Part shown: positions 42,695 through 51,642 of the stretch, piece by piece
Layout of the letters: the number at the start of each line of letters is the position of its first letter
Numbering within the stretch: position 1 is the stretch's first letter
Origin: Isoptericola peretonis
Lineage (GTDB): Bacteria > Actinomycetota > Actinomycetes > Actinomycetales > Cellulomonadaceae
Length of the DNA: 64,000 bases
Reading direction: 5' to 3'
NCBI GenBank assembly: GCA_023241745.1
Contig: JALQCY010000004.1
Span: 310,001-374,000 of the forward strand
Program-made: the position numbers and the translations under genes
The notes under the pieces: model-generated
Database searches by the model: none
Seen by the model: the letters and a program-made list of their open reading frames with translations, nothing else
Told to the model about the DNA's origin: nothing

Positions 42695-42896
42695 GGAAGC
42701 TCTCCGGAGTGTCGGGGGTGGTGGTCCGCGGACTGCCAGGGGCACGCGGACCAGGACACCACCGACGCTACGGAGCGCCGCCGCCCGGGACATCGGCCCG
42801 AGGGCTGGTCCTGCGGCGCTCCCAGGTCATCCTCAGGTATGACACCCACCCTGACCGGCACCCTGAACCGCCCCTGACCTGCACCCCCGCCCACGC

Positions 42897-42936
42897 GTCA
42901 GGAGCCCTGCGCGGTGTACCGCGCAGGGCTCCTGAC
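42897..42936 (-). terminator. Strong hairpin after the NarL-type regulator gene
   Basis: A perfect 19-bp stem, GTCAGGAGCCCTGCGCGGT with its complement, closes on GT. It starts 22 bp beyond the response regulator stop and separates the two-component pair from the ABC genes on the same strand. Confidence 0.8.
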
Positions 42937-42958
42937 GACTCGAGGGTGCCGGGACCTG

Positions 42959-43684
42959 TCAGGTGCCCGGGCGGACCAGACCGGCCTCGTACGCGGTGAC
43001 CACGGCCTGCACCCGGTCGCGGGCGTCGAGCTTGGCGAGGATGCGCCCGACGTGCGTCTTGACGGTGGCCTCGGCGACGAACAGGTCGGCCGCGATCTCC
43101 GTGTTCGACCGGCCGCGGGCCATGAGCACCAGCACCTCGCGCTCGCGGTCGGTGAGCGCCGACAGTGCATCGTGCTGGGGTGCCGCCTGGTCCGCCGGGA
43201 GCGCGGTGACCAGGTGCTCCAGCAGCCGGCGCGTGGACGACGGCGCGATGACGGCGTCCCCGGCGTGCACCGTGCGGATGGCGGCCAGCATCTCCTCGGG
43301 GGGAGCGTCCTTGAGCAGGAACCCCGAGGCGCCGCTCCGGATCGCCTCCAGCACGTACTCGTCCAGGTCGAACGTGGTGAGCACGATGACGCGCGGCGCG
43401 TCGGGGGTGGCGGTGAGACGCGCGGTGGCGGTCAGCCCGTCCAGGTGCGGCATGCGCACGTCCATGAGCACGACGTCGACGCGATGGTCGGACAGCAGCC
43501 GCAGCGCCTGGGCTCCGTCGCCGGCCTCGAGCGCGACCTCCAGGTCCGGTTGCGAGTCGATGACCATGCGGAAGCCCGCTCGCACGAGCTGCTGGTCGTC
43601 GACCAGCGCGACGCGCACGACGCCGCCCCCGGAGGCCCCGGTCGGGCCGGCCTCGGGCGGGACGTCGGTGGCGGGCGGGGTCAT
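42959..43684 (-). CDS. NarL/LuxR family response regulator
   Basis: A 241-residue regulator with a receiver domain (phosphoacceptor Asp in VVLMDVRMPH, Lys in FLLKDAPPEE) and a LuxR-type helix-turn-helix (LTDREREVLVLMARGRSNTE, VKTHVGRILAKL). A short Pro-Gly-rich N-terminal tail precedes the receiver. It overlaps the histidine kinase gene by 4 bp (ATGA). The ABC exporter downstream is a likely target. Confidence 0.95.
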   Translation of the reverse strand: MTPPATDVPPEAGPTGASGGGVVRVALVDDQQLVRAGFRMVIDSQPDLEVALEAGDGAQALRLLSDHRVDVVLMDVRMPHLDGLTATARLTATPDAPRVIVLTTFDLDEYVLEAIRSGASGFLLKDAPPEEMLAAIRTVHAGDAVIAPSSTRRLLEHLVTALPADQAAPQHDALSALTDREREVLVLMARGRSNTEIAADLFVAEATVKTHVGRILAKLDARDRVQAVVTAYEAGLVRPGT

Positions 43685-45039
43685 GCGTCCTCCTGGGGAG
43701 CGGTCGTCGAGGTGGTGGGGGGTGCCGCCGCGATCGCCGGCGCACCGGGCAGCGGCAGCTCGAGGTGCACGCGGAAGCCTCCGCCGGCGCGGGGACCGGT
43801 CTCGAGCGTCCCGCCGAACAGGTTGGCCCGCTCGCGCATCCCGCGCAGCCCGAAGCCGGGGTCGTGCTGGGCCGCGGCGGCCCCGCGGCCGTCGTCGAGG
43901 ACCTCGAGCTCGACCGTCGACGGCGTCCACCGCACGGCGACGGTGACGGCCGGGTCGGGGCCGGCGTGCTTGCGCACGTTGGTGAGCGACTCCTGGCACA
44001 CCCGGTACAGCGTGAGGCCCATCCCCGCGGGCAGGGTGCGCGGCTCGCCGACGCGGACGTGGGACACGCGCAGCCCGCCCTGGCGCGCCTGGGCGACGAG
44101 GTCCTCGACCTCCTCGACGCCGGGCTGCGGGGCCGGTCGCGCCGCGCGGGCCTCGTCGCGCGGCCTCGTGACGGGGGTCCCGCCCGTCGTGGCGCCACCG
44201 GACGACGACGGGGGACCGTTGCCTGCGACGCCCTCGGTGTCCTCGTCGTCCTGCGAGCGCAGCACGCCCAGCAGGCGGCGCATGTCGGTGAGGGCGATAC
44301 GGCCGGTCTCGCTGATGGTGCCGAGGGCGCGCACCGCGGCCCCCGGGTCGGACGCCGCGGCGTACCGGCCTCCGTCGGCCTGCGCCACGACGATGGACAG
44401 CGAGTGGGCGACGATGTCGTGCATCTCGCGGGCGATGCGGGCACGCTCGGCGGCGGCGCTGATCCGCGCCTGCTGGTCGCGCTCGATCTCGAGCCGGTGC
44501 GCGCGGTCGCGCAGCGCGTCCATGGTCACGCGGCGCGACCGGCGCACGAGGGCGAACGCCCAGACGGCCAGCCCGGTCACCAGGCTGAACATGCCCACGG
44601 GCAGCATCTCCGCGATGCCCGAGGCGCCGGTCCCGCTGCGGATCGCGACCGCCACGGGCAGGGCGACGAGGGTGCCGACCGCCGTCGAGCAGATCGCGGT
44701 GACGTGTGCCCAGGTCGGGCCGTAGACGGTCACCGAGAAGAGGGCGACGAGCACGAGCAGGTCGCCCGGCATGATCATCGGGTAGCCGGCGAGGACGTGC
44801 GCCAGCGCGACGGCGAAGATCGCCACGGCCGACAGGACGGGGCGGGTGCGCCGCCAGGGGAGGGGGGCGAGCAGCGCGAACGTCCACGCGACGGAGCCGG
44901 CGCGGTTGAGGTACGGGTCGGTCGAGTACAGGTCGGTGGCCGCCACGAGCATGAACCCCGCAAGCAGCAGGGTCGTCGTCAGGTCGACGCCGAACCGGTG
45001 CGCCTCGAACCAGCGCCCCATCCTCTCGATCCAGCTCAT
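43681..45039 (-). CDS. DesK/NarX-type sensor histidine kinase
   Basis: A 452-residue membrane kinase with five or six N-terminal helices (residues 18-165), a HisKA_3 segment with the phosphorylated His in RIAREMHDIVAHSLSIVV, and a HATPase domain (LYRVCQESLTNVRKHAG, GFGLRGMRERANLFGG). About 55 residues of low-complexity Gly-Thr-Ser-Pro sequence interrupt the region between them, longer than usual. The lack of a large external domain suggests sensing in the membrane. TACGCT lies 7 nt before the ATG (leaderless). Confidence 0.93.
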   Translation of the reverse strand: MSWIERMGRWFEAHRFGVDLTTTLLLAGFMLVAATDLYSTDPYLNRAGSVAWTFALLAPLPWRRTRPVLSAVAIFAVALAHVLAGYPMIMPGDLLVLVALFSVTVYGPTWAHVTAICSTAVGTLVALPVAVAIRSGTGASGIAEMLPVGMFSLVTGLAVWAFALVRRSRRVTMDALRDRAHRLEIERDQQARISAAAERARIAREMHDIVAHSLSIVVAQADGGRYAAASDPGAAVRALGTISETGRIALTDMRRLLGVLRSQDDEDTEGVAGNGPPSSSGGATTGGTPVTRPRDEARAARPAPQPGVEEVEDLVAQARQGGLRVSHVRVGEPRTLPAGMGLTLYRVCQESLTNVRKHAGPDPAVTVAVRWTPSTVELEVLDDGRGAAAAQHDPGFGLRGMRERANLFGGTLETGPRAGGGFRVHLELPLPGAPAIAAAPPTTSTTAPQEDA

Positions 45040-45046
45040 GCCCGTC

Positions 45047-45052
45047 AGCGTA
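45047..45052 (-). promoter_or_regulatory. -10 box of the DesK-type kinase gene, leaderless type
   Basis: TACGCT on the minus strand ends 7 nt before the ATG at 45039. The rest of the gap up to 45235 shows no other clear element. Confidence 0.5.
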
Positions 45053-45235
45053 GGTGGGGCGTCGCCGCGGCGGCGTCCGCCCGCGGGCGGACGCCACCCC
45101 CAGGTCCGTCGTCCCACGGGGGGACGGGGGCGCGGGACGGCCGTGGACGCTTCGCGTCGGCGCGTCATCTCCATGTCACACCGGGCTGGCGTCGAACCGG
45201 CGTGGAGCGGGCGCCAGGACCAGGGAGGATGCCGC

Positions 45236-45241
45236 TAGCAT
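45236..45241 (+). promoter_or_regulatory. -10 box of the OmpR-type regulator gene, leaderless type
   Basis: TAGCAT ends 6 nt before the ATG at 45248. GAGGGA in the spacer would be too close to the start to act as a ribosome site. Confidence 0.45.
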
Positions 45242-45247
45242 GAGGGA

Positions 45248-45931
45248 ATGACCCACGTACTGCTGGCCGAGGACGACCCGGCTATTGCCGAGCCTTTGGC
45301 GCGGGCTCTCACGCGTGAGGGTTACGACGTCATCGTGCAAGGAACCGGTCAAGGAGCTGTTGACAACGCCGGGAGCGCGGACATCGTCGTCCTCGACCTG
45401 GGCCTTCCGGACATGGACGGCCTGGACGTGGCGCGGGAGATCCGCGGTTCCGGGCTCACCGTGCCGGTGCTGGTGCTCACGGCGCGCGCGGACGAGGTCG
45501 ACCTCGTCGTCGGGCTCGACGCCGGCGCCGACGACTACGTCACGAAGCCGTTCCGCCTGGCGGAGCTCCTCGCCCGCGTCCGGGCGCTGCTGCGCCGCAC
45601 GCACGGCGAGACGGGCGAGGACGAGGAGCTGCGCGCGCAGGACGTGCGCGTCGACGTGGCCGCGCACCGCGCCTTCCAGGGCGAGCGCGAGCTGCACCTG
45701 ACGACCAAGGAGTTCGACCTGCTCAAGGTGCTGGTCGCGAACGCCGGGTCTGTCGTGGTGCGGGACACCCTCATGCGTGACGTCTGGGGCTCGGACCCGG
45801 TGGGTTCCACCAAGACGCTCGACATGCACGTGTCGTGGCTGCGCCGCAAGCTCGGCGACGACGCCAACGCGCCGCGCTACGTCTCCACGGTGCGAGGGCT
45901 CGGCTTCCGCTTCGAGCTCGGCGCGAGCTGA
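45248..45931 (+). CDS. OmpR family response regulator
   Basis: A 227-residue regulator with a receiver domain (Asp in DIVVLDLGLPDMDGLDVAR, Lys in DDYVTKPFRLAELLARV) and a winged-helix domain (LTTKEFDLLKVLVANAGSVV, TLDMHVSWLRRKLGDD, VSTVRGLGFRFE). The paired kinase gene begins 26 bp downstream. The regulon cannot be named from sequence. Confidence 0.95.
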   Translation: MTHVLLAEDDPAIAEPLARALTREGYDVIVQGTGQGAVDNAGSADIVVLDLGLPDMDGLDVAREIRGSGLTVPVLVLTARADEVDLVVGLDAGADDYVTKPFRLAELLARVRALLRRTHGETGEDEELRAQDVRVDVAAHRAFQGERELHLTTKEFDLLKVLVANAGSVVVRDTLMRDVWGSDPVGSTKTLDMHVSWLRRKLGDDANAPRYVSTVRGLGFRFELGAS

Positions 45932-45957
45932 CGGTCCCGGCGGGCAAGGGCTGACCT

Positions 45958-47301
45958 GTGCGTCGCCGCGTCCTGCTGGCGACCATCTCCGCGGTCGCCG
46001 TCGCCGTGCTGCTGCTCGGCGTGCCCCTGGGCATCTTCGGTGCGCGCTACGTGCTCGCGATCGAGGAGCAGCGCATCACCACCCGCGTGGACACGCTCGC
46101 GCGGGGCATCGACTCGACCCTCGAGCGGGGCGACGTCGTCAGCGACGGGACCGTGGAGCGCGCCGCCGAGGGCAGCGAGGGCGACCTGCCCGCGTACGTC
46201 GTCGTGACGCTGCCCGACGGCACGCAGCTCACGGCGGGCGAGCCCGTCTCCGCGCCCACGATCGACAAGGCCAAGCTCACCGACCAGAACGTGGCCGTGT
46301 CGATGACGGTGTCGGCCGTCGGCGCCTACGTGAAGTCCGCGCAGACCGTGGTGCTCGTCATCATCGCCGGCATCGTGGCGATCGCGGCCGGGATCGCCGT
46401 GGCGGTCTGGCAGGCGAACCGGCTGTCGGCGCCGCTCGTGTACCTCGCGGCGTCCGCCGAGCAGCTGGGGTCGGGGCAGGTGCGTCCACGCCTGGAACCC
46501 TCGGGGGTCGAGGAGATCGACCTCGTGGCCGCCGAGCTGGCGCGCTCGGCCGACCGGCTCGCCGGCCGGCTCGCGGCCGAGCGGCAGTTCACGCAGGACG
46601 CGTCGCACCAGCTCCGCACCCCCCTGACCGCACTGACGATGCGGCTCGAGGAGATCACGCTCGCGTCGGACGACCCGGAGGTCGTCGAGGAGGCCCGCAT
46701 CTCGCTCGAGCAGGTGGAGCGGCTGGTCACGGTGGTCGACGACCTGCTCGCGGCGTCGCGCCGGTCGCAGGGCGGCACGACGGAGGCCGTGGTCCTCGCG
46801 GACGTCGTGCACCAGCAGGAGGAGGAGTGGGCGCCGACGTTCGAGCGGGCCGGGCGCCGGCTCGTGATCGAGGTGCCGGACGGGATGCAGGTGCTCGCGA
46901 CGCCGGGCGCCCTGGCGCAGATCATCGCGACGCTGCTGGAGAACTCCCTCAAGTACGGCGACGGCACCACCACGGTGCGCTCCCGCCCGTCGGGCACCAC
47001 GGGCGCGGTGGCGGTCGAGGTCGCGGACGAGGGTCCGGGCGTGGCCGACGACGTCGCGACGCGCATCTTCGAGCGCGGCACGACGACGGGCGGCAGCACC
47101 GGCCTCGGCCTCGCGCTGGCGCGGGACCTGGCAGCGGCCGACGGCGGTCGCCTCGAGCTGGCGCAACGTCGTCCGCCCGTCTTCGCGCTCTTCCTGGCGG
47201 GGGTCCCGCGCACCCTGGACCCGCACCTCGTGCTGCCGCCCGGCACGACGATCTCCTCGCGGGGCCGCCGACGCGGCTGGCTGCACCATCACGGCGACTG
47301 A
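45958..47301 (+). CDS. Sensor histidine kinase of the OmpR-type pair
   Basis: A 447-residue kinase with two membrane helices (residues 5-27 and 125-145) flanking an extracytoplasmic domain of about 95 residues, a HAMP-like linker (RLSAPLVYLAASAEQLGSGQ), a HisKA domain (QFTQDASHQLRTPLTALTMR) and a HATPase domain (LLENSLKYGDG, DEGPGVADDVATRIFERG, STGLGLALARDLA). The start is GTG. The signal is unknown. Confidence 0.94.
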   Translation: MRRRVLLATISAVAVAVLLLGVPLGIFGARYVLAIEEQRITTRVDTLARGIDSTLERGDVVSDGTVERAAEGSEGDLPAYVVVTLPDGTQLTAGEPVSAPTIDKAKLTDQNVAVSMTVSAVGAYVKSAQTVVLVIIAGIVAIAAGIAVAVWQANRLSAPLVYLAASAEQLGSGQVRPRLEPSGVEEIDLVAAELARSADRLAGRLAAERQFTQDASHQLRTPLTALTMRLEEITLASDDPEVVEEARISLEQVERLVTVVDDLLAASRRSQGGTTEAVVLADVVHQQEEEWAPTFERAGRRLVIEVPDGMQVLATPGALAQIIATLLENSLKYGDGTTTVRSRPSGTTGAVAVEVADEGPGVADDVATRIFERGTTTGGSTGLGLALARDLAAADGGRLELAQRRPPVFALFLAGVPRTLDPHLVLPPGTTISSRGRRRGWLHHHGD

Positions 47302-47332
47302 GCGCCCCGGGCGGAGCGGACGGCCGGCCCGG

Positions 47333-47338
47333 TATCCT
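47333..47338 (+). promoter_or_regulatory. -10 box of purK, leaderless type
   Basis: TATCCT ends 8 nt before the GTG at 47347. No ribosome site is present. Confidence 0.5.
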
Positions 47339-47346
47339 CGATCCCC

Positions 47347-48603
47347 GTGACCGGATCCACCCCCGCCTCCGCCCCTGTCGTCGCCGTCGTGGGAGGCGGC
47401 CAGCTCGCCCGCATGATGGCCCCCGCCGCCGCCGAGCTGGGGGTGGGGCTGCGCGTCCTCGTCGAGGACCCGGAGTCCTCGGCGGCCCAGGTCGTGACCG
47501 ACGCCCCGGTGGGGGTGGCGAGCGACGACGCGGCGATCCGCTCCCTCATCGCCCCGGGCGACGGGCGCGCGCCGGCGGCGGTGCTCACCTTCGAGCACGA
47601 GCACGTCCCCAACGCGCTGCTGCAGGACCTCATCGACCACGGCACCCCGGTGCGCCCAGGGCCCGACGCCCTGGTCCAGGCGCAGGACAAGATCGTCATG
47701 CGGCGCCGGCTGGCCGAGCTGGGGCTGCCGTGCCCGCGCTGGGCCGCGCTGCCGACCGACCCCGCTGCTGCGCGCGACGCCCTGGCCGCCTTCCTCGCCG
47801 ACGAGGCGGGGCACGAGGCCGTCGTGAAGACGTCGCGGGGCGGGTACGACGGCAAGGGCGTGCGCGTCGTGTCGTCCCCGGACGACGTCGCGGACTGGCT
47901 GGAGGCCGCCGCAGACGGCGCCCCGGCGCTGCTGGTCGAGCGGAAGGTGCCGTTCGTGCGCGAGCTCGCGGCGCTGGTCGCCCGCCGGCCGTCGGGCGAG
48001 GTGCGCACCTGGCCGGTGGTCGAGTCCGTGCAGCGTGACGGCGTGTGCGCGGAGGTCGTGGCCCCCGCGCCCGACCTCGACCCGGCCGTGGAGGCGGAGG
48101 CGCGCCGGATCGCCGTGGCCGTCGCCGAGGGGCTGGACGTCACGGGGGTCCTCGCCGTCGAGCTGTTCGAGACGCGGGAGGCCGACGGCACCGCCGCCGT
48201 CTGGGTCAACGAGCTCGCGATGCGGCCGCACAACTCCGGCCACTGGACCATCGACGGCGCGGTGACGAGCCAGTTCGAGCAGCATCTGCGCGCGGTGCTC
48301 GACCTGCCGCTGGGCGACACCGCTGCCCGCGCGCCGTGGACCGTGATGGCCAACGTGCTGGGCTCGAGCCTCGGCTCCCTCACGGACGCCCTGCCGGAGC
48401 TGCTCGCGCGCTTCCCCGAGGCCCGGGTGAACCTGTACGGCAAGGGCATCCGCCCCGGCCGCAAGCTGGGGCACGTCAACGTGAGCGGCACGGACCTCGG
48501 CGAGGTGCGCCGCAGGGCCGTCGCCGCGGCCGCGCTGCTGCGGGGCGAGGCCACCGAGAGCACCGAGAGCACCGAGAGCACCGAGAGCCAGGAGCACGCA
48601 TGA
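47347..48603 (+). CDS. purK: 5-(carboxyamino)imidazole ribonucleotide synthase PurK
   Basis: A 418-residue ATP-grasp enzyme that carboxylates aminoimidazole ribonucleotide with bicarbonate and ATP in purine synthesis. [15 protein letters not shown] is the N-terminal nucleotide fold. The ATP-grasp elements are [13 protein letters not shown] and [18 protein letters not shown], and the latter is a PurK signature. The last residues are a Thr-Glu-Ser repeat from four 9-bp units, a strain-variable-looking tail. purE follows with an ATGA overlap. Confidence 0.96.
   Translation: MTGSTPASAPVVAVVGGGQLARMMAPAAAELGVGLRVLVEDPESSAAQVVTDAPVGVASDDAAIRSLIAPGDGRAPAAVLTFEHEHVPNALLQDLIDHGTPVRPGPDALVQAQDKIVMRRRLAELGLPCPRWAALPTDPAAARDALAAFLADEAGHEAVVKTSRGGYDGKGVRVVSSPDDVADWLEAAADGAPALLVERKVPFVRELAALVARRPSGEVRTWPVVESVQRDGVCAEVVAPAPDLDPAVEAEARRIAVAVAEGLDVTGVLAVELFETREADGTAAVWVNELAMRPHNSGHWTIDGAVTSQFEQHLRAVLDLPLGDTAARAPWTVMANVLGSSLGSLTDALPELLARFPEARVNLYGKGIRPGRKLGHVNVSGTDLGEVRRRAVAAAALLRGEATESTESTESTESQEHA
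48553..48588 (+). repeat. Four 9-bp tandem repeats at the purK 3' end
   Basis: ACCGAGAGC occurs four times in a row and encodes Thr-Glu-Ser repeats at the PurK C-terminus, directly ahead of the AGGAG ribosome site of purE. Confidence 0.95.
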
Positions 48604-49139
48604 GCACGCAGCCCGCCGTCGGCATCGTCATGGGGTCGGACTCCGACTGGCCGGTCATGGAGGCCGCCGCGGACGCGCTGGGAGAGCTCGGCGTCGAGGT
48701 CGAGGTGGACGTGGTCTCCGCCCACCGCATGCCTACCGAGATGATCGACTACGGCCGCACCGCGTCGGAGCGCGGGCTGCGCGCGATCGTCGCGGGAGCC
48801 GGCGGTGCCGCCCACCTGCCGGGCATGCTCGCCGCCGTGACGCCGCTGCCGGTGATCGGGGTTCCCGTGCCGCTGCGGTACCTGGACGGCATGGACTCCC
48901 TGCTGTCGATCGTGCAGATGCCCGCGGGCGTCCCGGTGGCCACGGTGTCGATCGGCGGGGCCCGCAACGCCGGCCTGCTCGCCGCGCGCATCCTCGCCGC
49001 CGGCACCGACGGCGAGTCGCTCGCGCTCCGCGAGCGCATGGTCGCGTTCCAGGCCGATCTGGGCGACGTCGCGCGCGCGAAGGGGGAGAAGCTGCGCGCC
49101 GCCCGCGCGGGGGCGCGCCGCACCGGCTTCTCGGCCTGA
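48600..49139 (+). CDS. purE: N5-carboxyaminoimidazole ribonucleotide mutase PurE
   Basis: A 179-residue class I PurE that moves the carboxyl group of N5-CAIR to carbon 4. [27 protein letters not shown], and [26 protein letters not shown] are the active-site segments. It acts right after PurK in purine synthesis. AGGAG lies 6 nt before the ATG. It is convergent with the DUF389 gene, 24 bp away. Confidence 0.97.
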   Translation: MSTQPAVGIVMGSDSDWPVMEAAADALGELGVEVEVDVVSAHRMPTEMIDYGRTASERGLRAIVAGAGGAAHLPGMLAAVTPLPVIGVPVPLRYLDGMDSLLSIVQMPAGVPVATVSIGGARNAGLLAARILAAGTDGESLALRERMVAFQADLGDVARAKGEKLRAARAGARRTGFSA

Positions 49140-49163
49140 CGCCGGGCCGCGCTTCGGAAGGGC

Positions 49164-50222
49164 TCAGCCCTCGACGCGCTCGCCCACGGTGTGCACCACC
49201 GTCACCTCGGGGTCCCACGGCACGAGGTCGTCGACGGCGGCCTGCAGCGTCGCGACGTCGGGGACCTCCCCGGGCCCGCGGACCTCGACGACCACGTCGG
49301 TCCCCTGCCAGGTGACGCCCTCGACGTCGGCGTCCGGGATGTCGGCCAGCCAGGCCTCGGCGGCGGCCCGCACCTGGCCGGCCCAGACGTCGGCGAGCAC
49401 GGACTGGGCGGTGTTGGCGACCATCGGCACCGCCACCACCGCGACGGCGACGGCACCCACCACGACCGCGCGACGAGGGTGCCGCCGTCCGCCCGCGTCC
49501 TGGCGCACCTGCGCGGCGTCGGAGGCGTAACCGGCCCCGGTGAACACGACGGTGGACGCGACGACGAGGGCCACCACGTTGGAGCCGAACAGCAGGAGGG
49601 CGCCGGCGGCCAGGGAGGGCTCGCCCGCGCCGAGGCAGACGCCGACGACGCCCAGCGGGGGCACCAGCGAGATGGCGATGGCGATGCCAGGCAGGACGTC
49701 GCCGAGGTCGCGGCGGGCGAGCGCGATCGCACCCGCGAACCCCGTGGCGAACGCGGCGACGAGGTCGCCCACCCCGGGCGAGGTGCGCCCGGTCACCTGG
49801 GAGTTCGTCACGACCTCCGACGTCTCCGGCAGCACGAGGGCGACCAGCCAGCCGAGCACCACGACGACGGTCATGCCGCCGAGCACGTAGAGCGCCGAGC
49901 GTCCGACGAGCCGGCCCCGGCCGGTGACGATCCCGAGGCCGAAGCCGAGGATCGGCGTCGACAGGGGAGCGATGATCATGGCTCCGATGACCGTGGCCGT
50001 GGAGTCGGTGACGACGCCCGAGATCGCGATGATCCCGGAGAGCACGAGCATCGCCCAGAAGGCCGACCGCTTGGCGCGCACCTCTCCGCTGGAGAGGTCG
50101 AGGCGGTCGCCGAGCTCCGCGAGCTCCCGACGCTGGGCGAGCGGGACGACGGCGCCGAGGAAGCGGGCGCGGGAGCCCTCGCCCTCGGCACGCGTGACGT
50201 CCGGGGTGGGTGCCGTGGTCAT
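49164..50222 (-). CDS. DUF389 / TIGR00341 family membrane protein
   Basis: A 352-residue membrane protein with about seven helices. SATVIGAMIIAPLSTPILGFGLGI, IAIAISLVPPLGVVGVCLG and LLLFGSNVVALV are the family core. The C-terminal 80 residues form a soluble extracytoplasmic domain. The family is widespread and its function is not established. GGAGG lies 5 nt before the ATG. Confidence 0.9.
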   Translation of the reverse strand: MTTAPTPDVTRAEGEGSRARFLGAVVPLAQRRELAELGDRLDLSSGEVRAKRSAFWAMLVLSGIIAISGVVTDSTATVIGAMIIAPLSTPILGFGLGIVTGRGRLVGRSALYVLGGMTVVVVLGWLVALVLPETSEVVTNSQVTGRTSPGVGDLVAAFATGFAGAIALARRDLGDVLPGIAIAISLVPPLGVVGVCLGAGEPSLAAGALLLFGSNVVALVVASTVVFTGAGYASDAAQVRQDAGGRRHPRRAVVVGAVAVAVVAVPMVANTAQSVLADVWAGQVRAAAEAWLADIPDADVEGVTWQGTDVVVEVRGPGEVPDVATLQAAVDDLVPWDPEVTVVHTVGERVEG

Positions 50223-50252
50223 GACGCCTCCGGGCGGGTTCGTGCCCGGCGG

Positions 50253-51629
50253 TCAGCCGGGGAGGCCGCCGACGGTGCTGCCGGGGTCCAGCTCGCCGTC
50301 GCGGACGTCGGTCCAGAACTGCTCGGTCTTCTCCTCGTCGAGCAGCACGGCCGAGCCGATCCCGGTACCCGGGTTGTAGCCGGGGTCGGCGATCGGCGGC
50401 GTGCCCGTGACGCCCTCCGGCCCGGTGGCCGCCTTGAAGGCGAGGCCGAGCCGGCCGAGGTCCACGATGCCGGTCTTCTCGTCGACGACGAGGGCGTCGG
50501 TGCCGGCGTTGACGAGCTGCACCTGGTTGACGGGGTTGAGGAGGACGCTGGGCTTGACCACCTTCTCCGCGACCGCGGCGATGACCTGCTGCTGACGCTC
50601 GGCCCGGCCGATGTCGCCCTTGGGGTCGGAGTAGCGCATGCGCGAGAACGCCAGCGCGGTCGCGCCGTCGGCCAGGTGGCAGCCGGCCTCCCAGGTCAGC
50701 TCGCTCTTCGGGTCGTCGACGTCCTTGGGGTAGCACAGCTCCACGCCGCCGACGGCGTCGACGATCTCCTCGACGCTGCCGAACCCGACCTCGGCGTAGT
50801 GGTCGACCGTCAGCCCCGTGAGACCCTCCACGGTCTGGACCAGCAGCGGGGCGCCGCCGAACGAGTACGCGGCGTTGATCTTGTTCGGGTCGTGGCCGGG
50901 GATCTCGGCGTACGTGTCGCGCGGGATCGAGATGAGCGAGGCCGGGCCGCTGCGGGGCTTGTGCAGCACCATGATGGTGTCGGTGCGGGCGCCCTCGGTG
51001 CCGTCGTCGGCCACGCTGCCCGTGCCGCGCGCGTCCGAGCCGGCGAGCAGGTAGGTGGTGCCGGGGGTGCCGTCGGCGCCGGACAACGCGTCGACGTGCT
51101 GGATCTTGCCGTTGGCCCACAGCACGAGCCCGATCGGCCACGCGAGCAGCAGCACCAGCAGCAGCACGAGGACGAGGCCGACGACGCGGCCCTTGCGCAC
51201 GCGGAAGCCGCCGCCCCCGGCGGTGGCCGCTGCGGCGCCTCCGCCCCTGCCGGGCGGGGGAGTGCGCCGCGCCTGGCCCTGGGCCGACCCGGGCATGACG
51301 CGGGTGCCGGAGCCCTGCCGCGCCTGCGGGGCGCGCGCCTGGGGCGCGCGCGAGGCCGAGGAGCCGCGCGGCGCGTACGACCGCGGCTTCTGCTGCCCGC
51401 TCCCGCGCCGCTCGGGCGGCGTGGTCGGGATCTCGCGCGACGACTGGCGGCGGACGCGCGGCTCGACGGGTGCGGCGTCGTCGCGCCGGCCGACTCGCCC
51501 GCCGGCGGGCGGCCCGGACGGCCGGGAGGCGCCGCCCACCGGGATGGCGTCGCCGGCGCCGCGGGGCCGGTCGGACCGGCCGCCGGACGGCGTGAAGCTC
51601 GGCGGGATGCGCTGGTCGTCGTTGCTCAT
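50253..51629 (-). CDS. LytR-CpsA-Psr (LCP) family ligase, first copy
   Basis: A 458-residue LCP protein. A disordered Pro-Arg-Ser-rich cytoplasmic tail of about 145 residues is followed by one membrane helix (VVGLVLVLLLVLLLAWPIGLV). The LCP domain has LLAGSDARG, DTIMVLHKP, SLISIPRDTYAEIPG, NAAYSFGG and SRMRYSDPKGDIGRAERQQ. LCP enzymes transfer lipid-linked wall polymers to peptidoglycan. The long tail could be a target for Ser/Thr kinases (inference). It follows the second LCP gene by 13 bp. Confidence 0.94.
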   Translation of the reverse strand: MSNDDQRIPPSFTPSGGRSDRPRGAGDAIPVGGASRPSGPPAGGRVGRRDDAAPVEPRVRRQSSREIPTTPPERRGSGQQKPRSYAPRGSSASRAPQARAPQARQGSGTRVMPGSAQGQARRTPPPGRGGGAAAATAGGGGFRVRKGRVVGLVLVLLLVLLLAWPIGLVLWANGKIQHVDALSGADGTPGTTYLLAGSDARGTGSVADDGTEGARTDTIMVLHKPRSGPASLISIPRDTYAEIPGHDPNKINAAYSFGGAPLLVQTVEGLTGLTVDHYAEVGFGSVEEIVDAVGGVELCYPKDVDDPKSELTWEAGCHLADGATALAFSRMRYSDPKGDIGRAERQQQVIAAVAEKVVKPSVLLNPVNQVQLVNAGTDALVVDEKTGIVDLGRLGLAFKAATGPEGVTGTPPIADPGYNPGTGIGSAVLLDEEKTEQFWTDVRDGELDPGSTVGGLPG

Positions 51630-51642
51630 CGGTTCCCCACGC

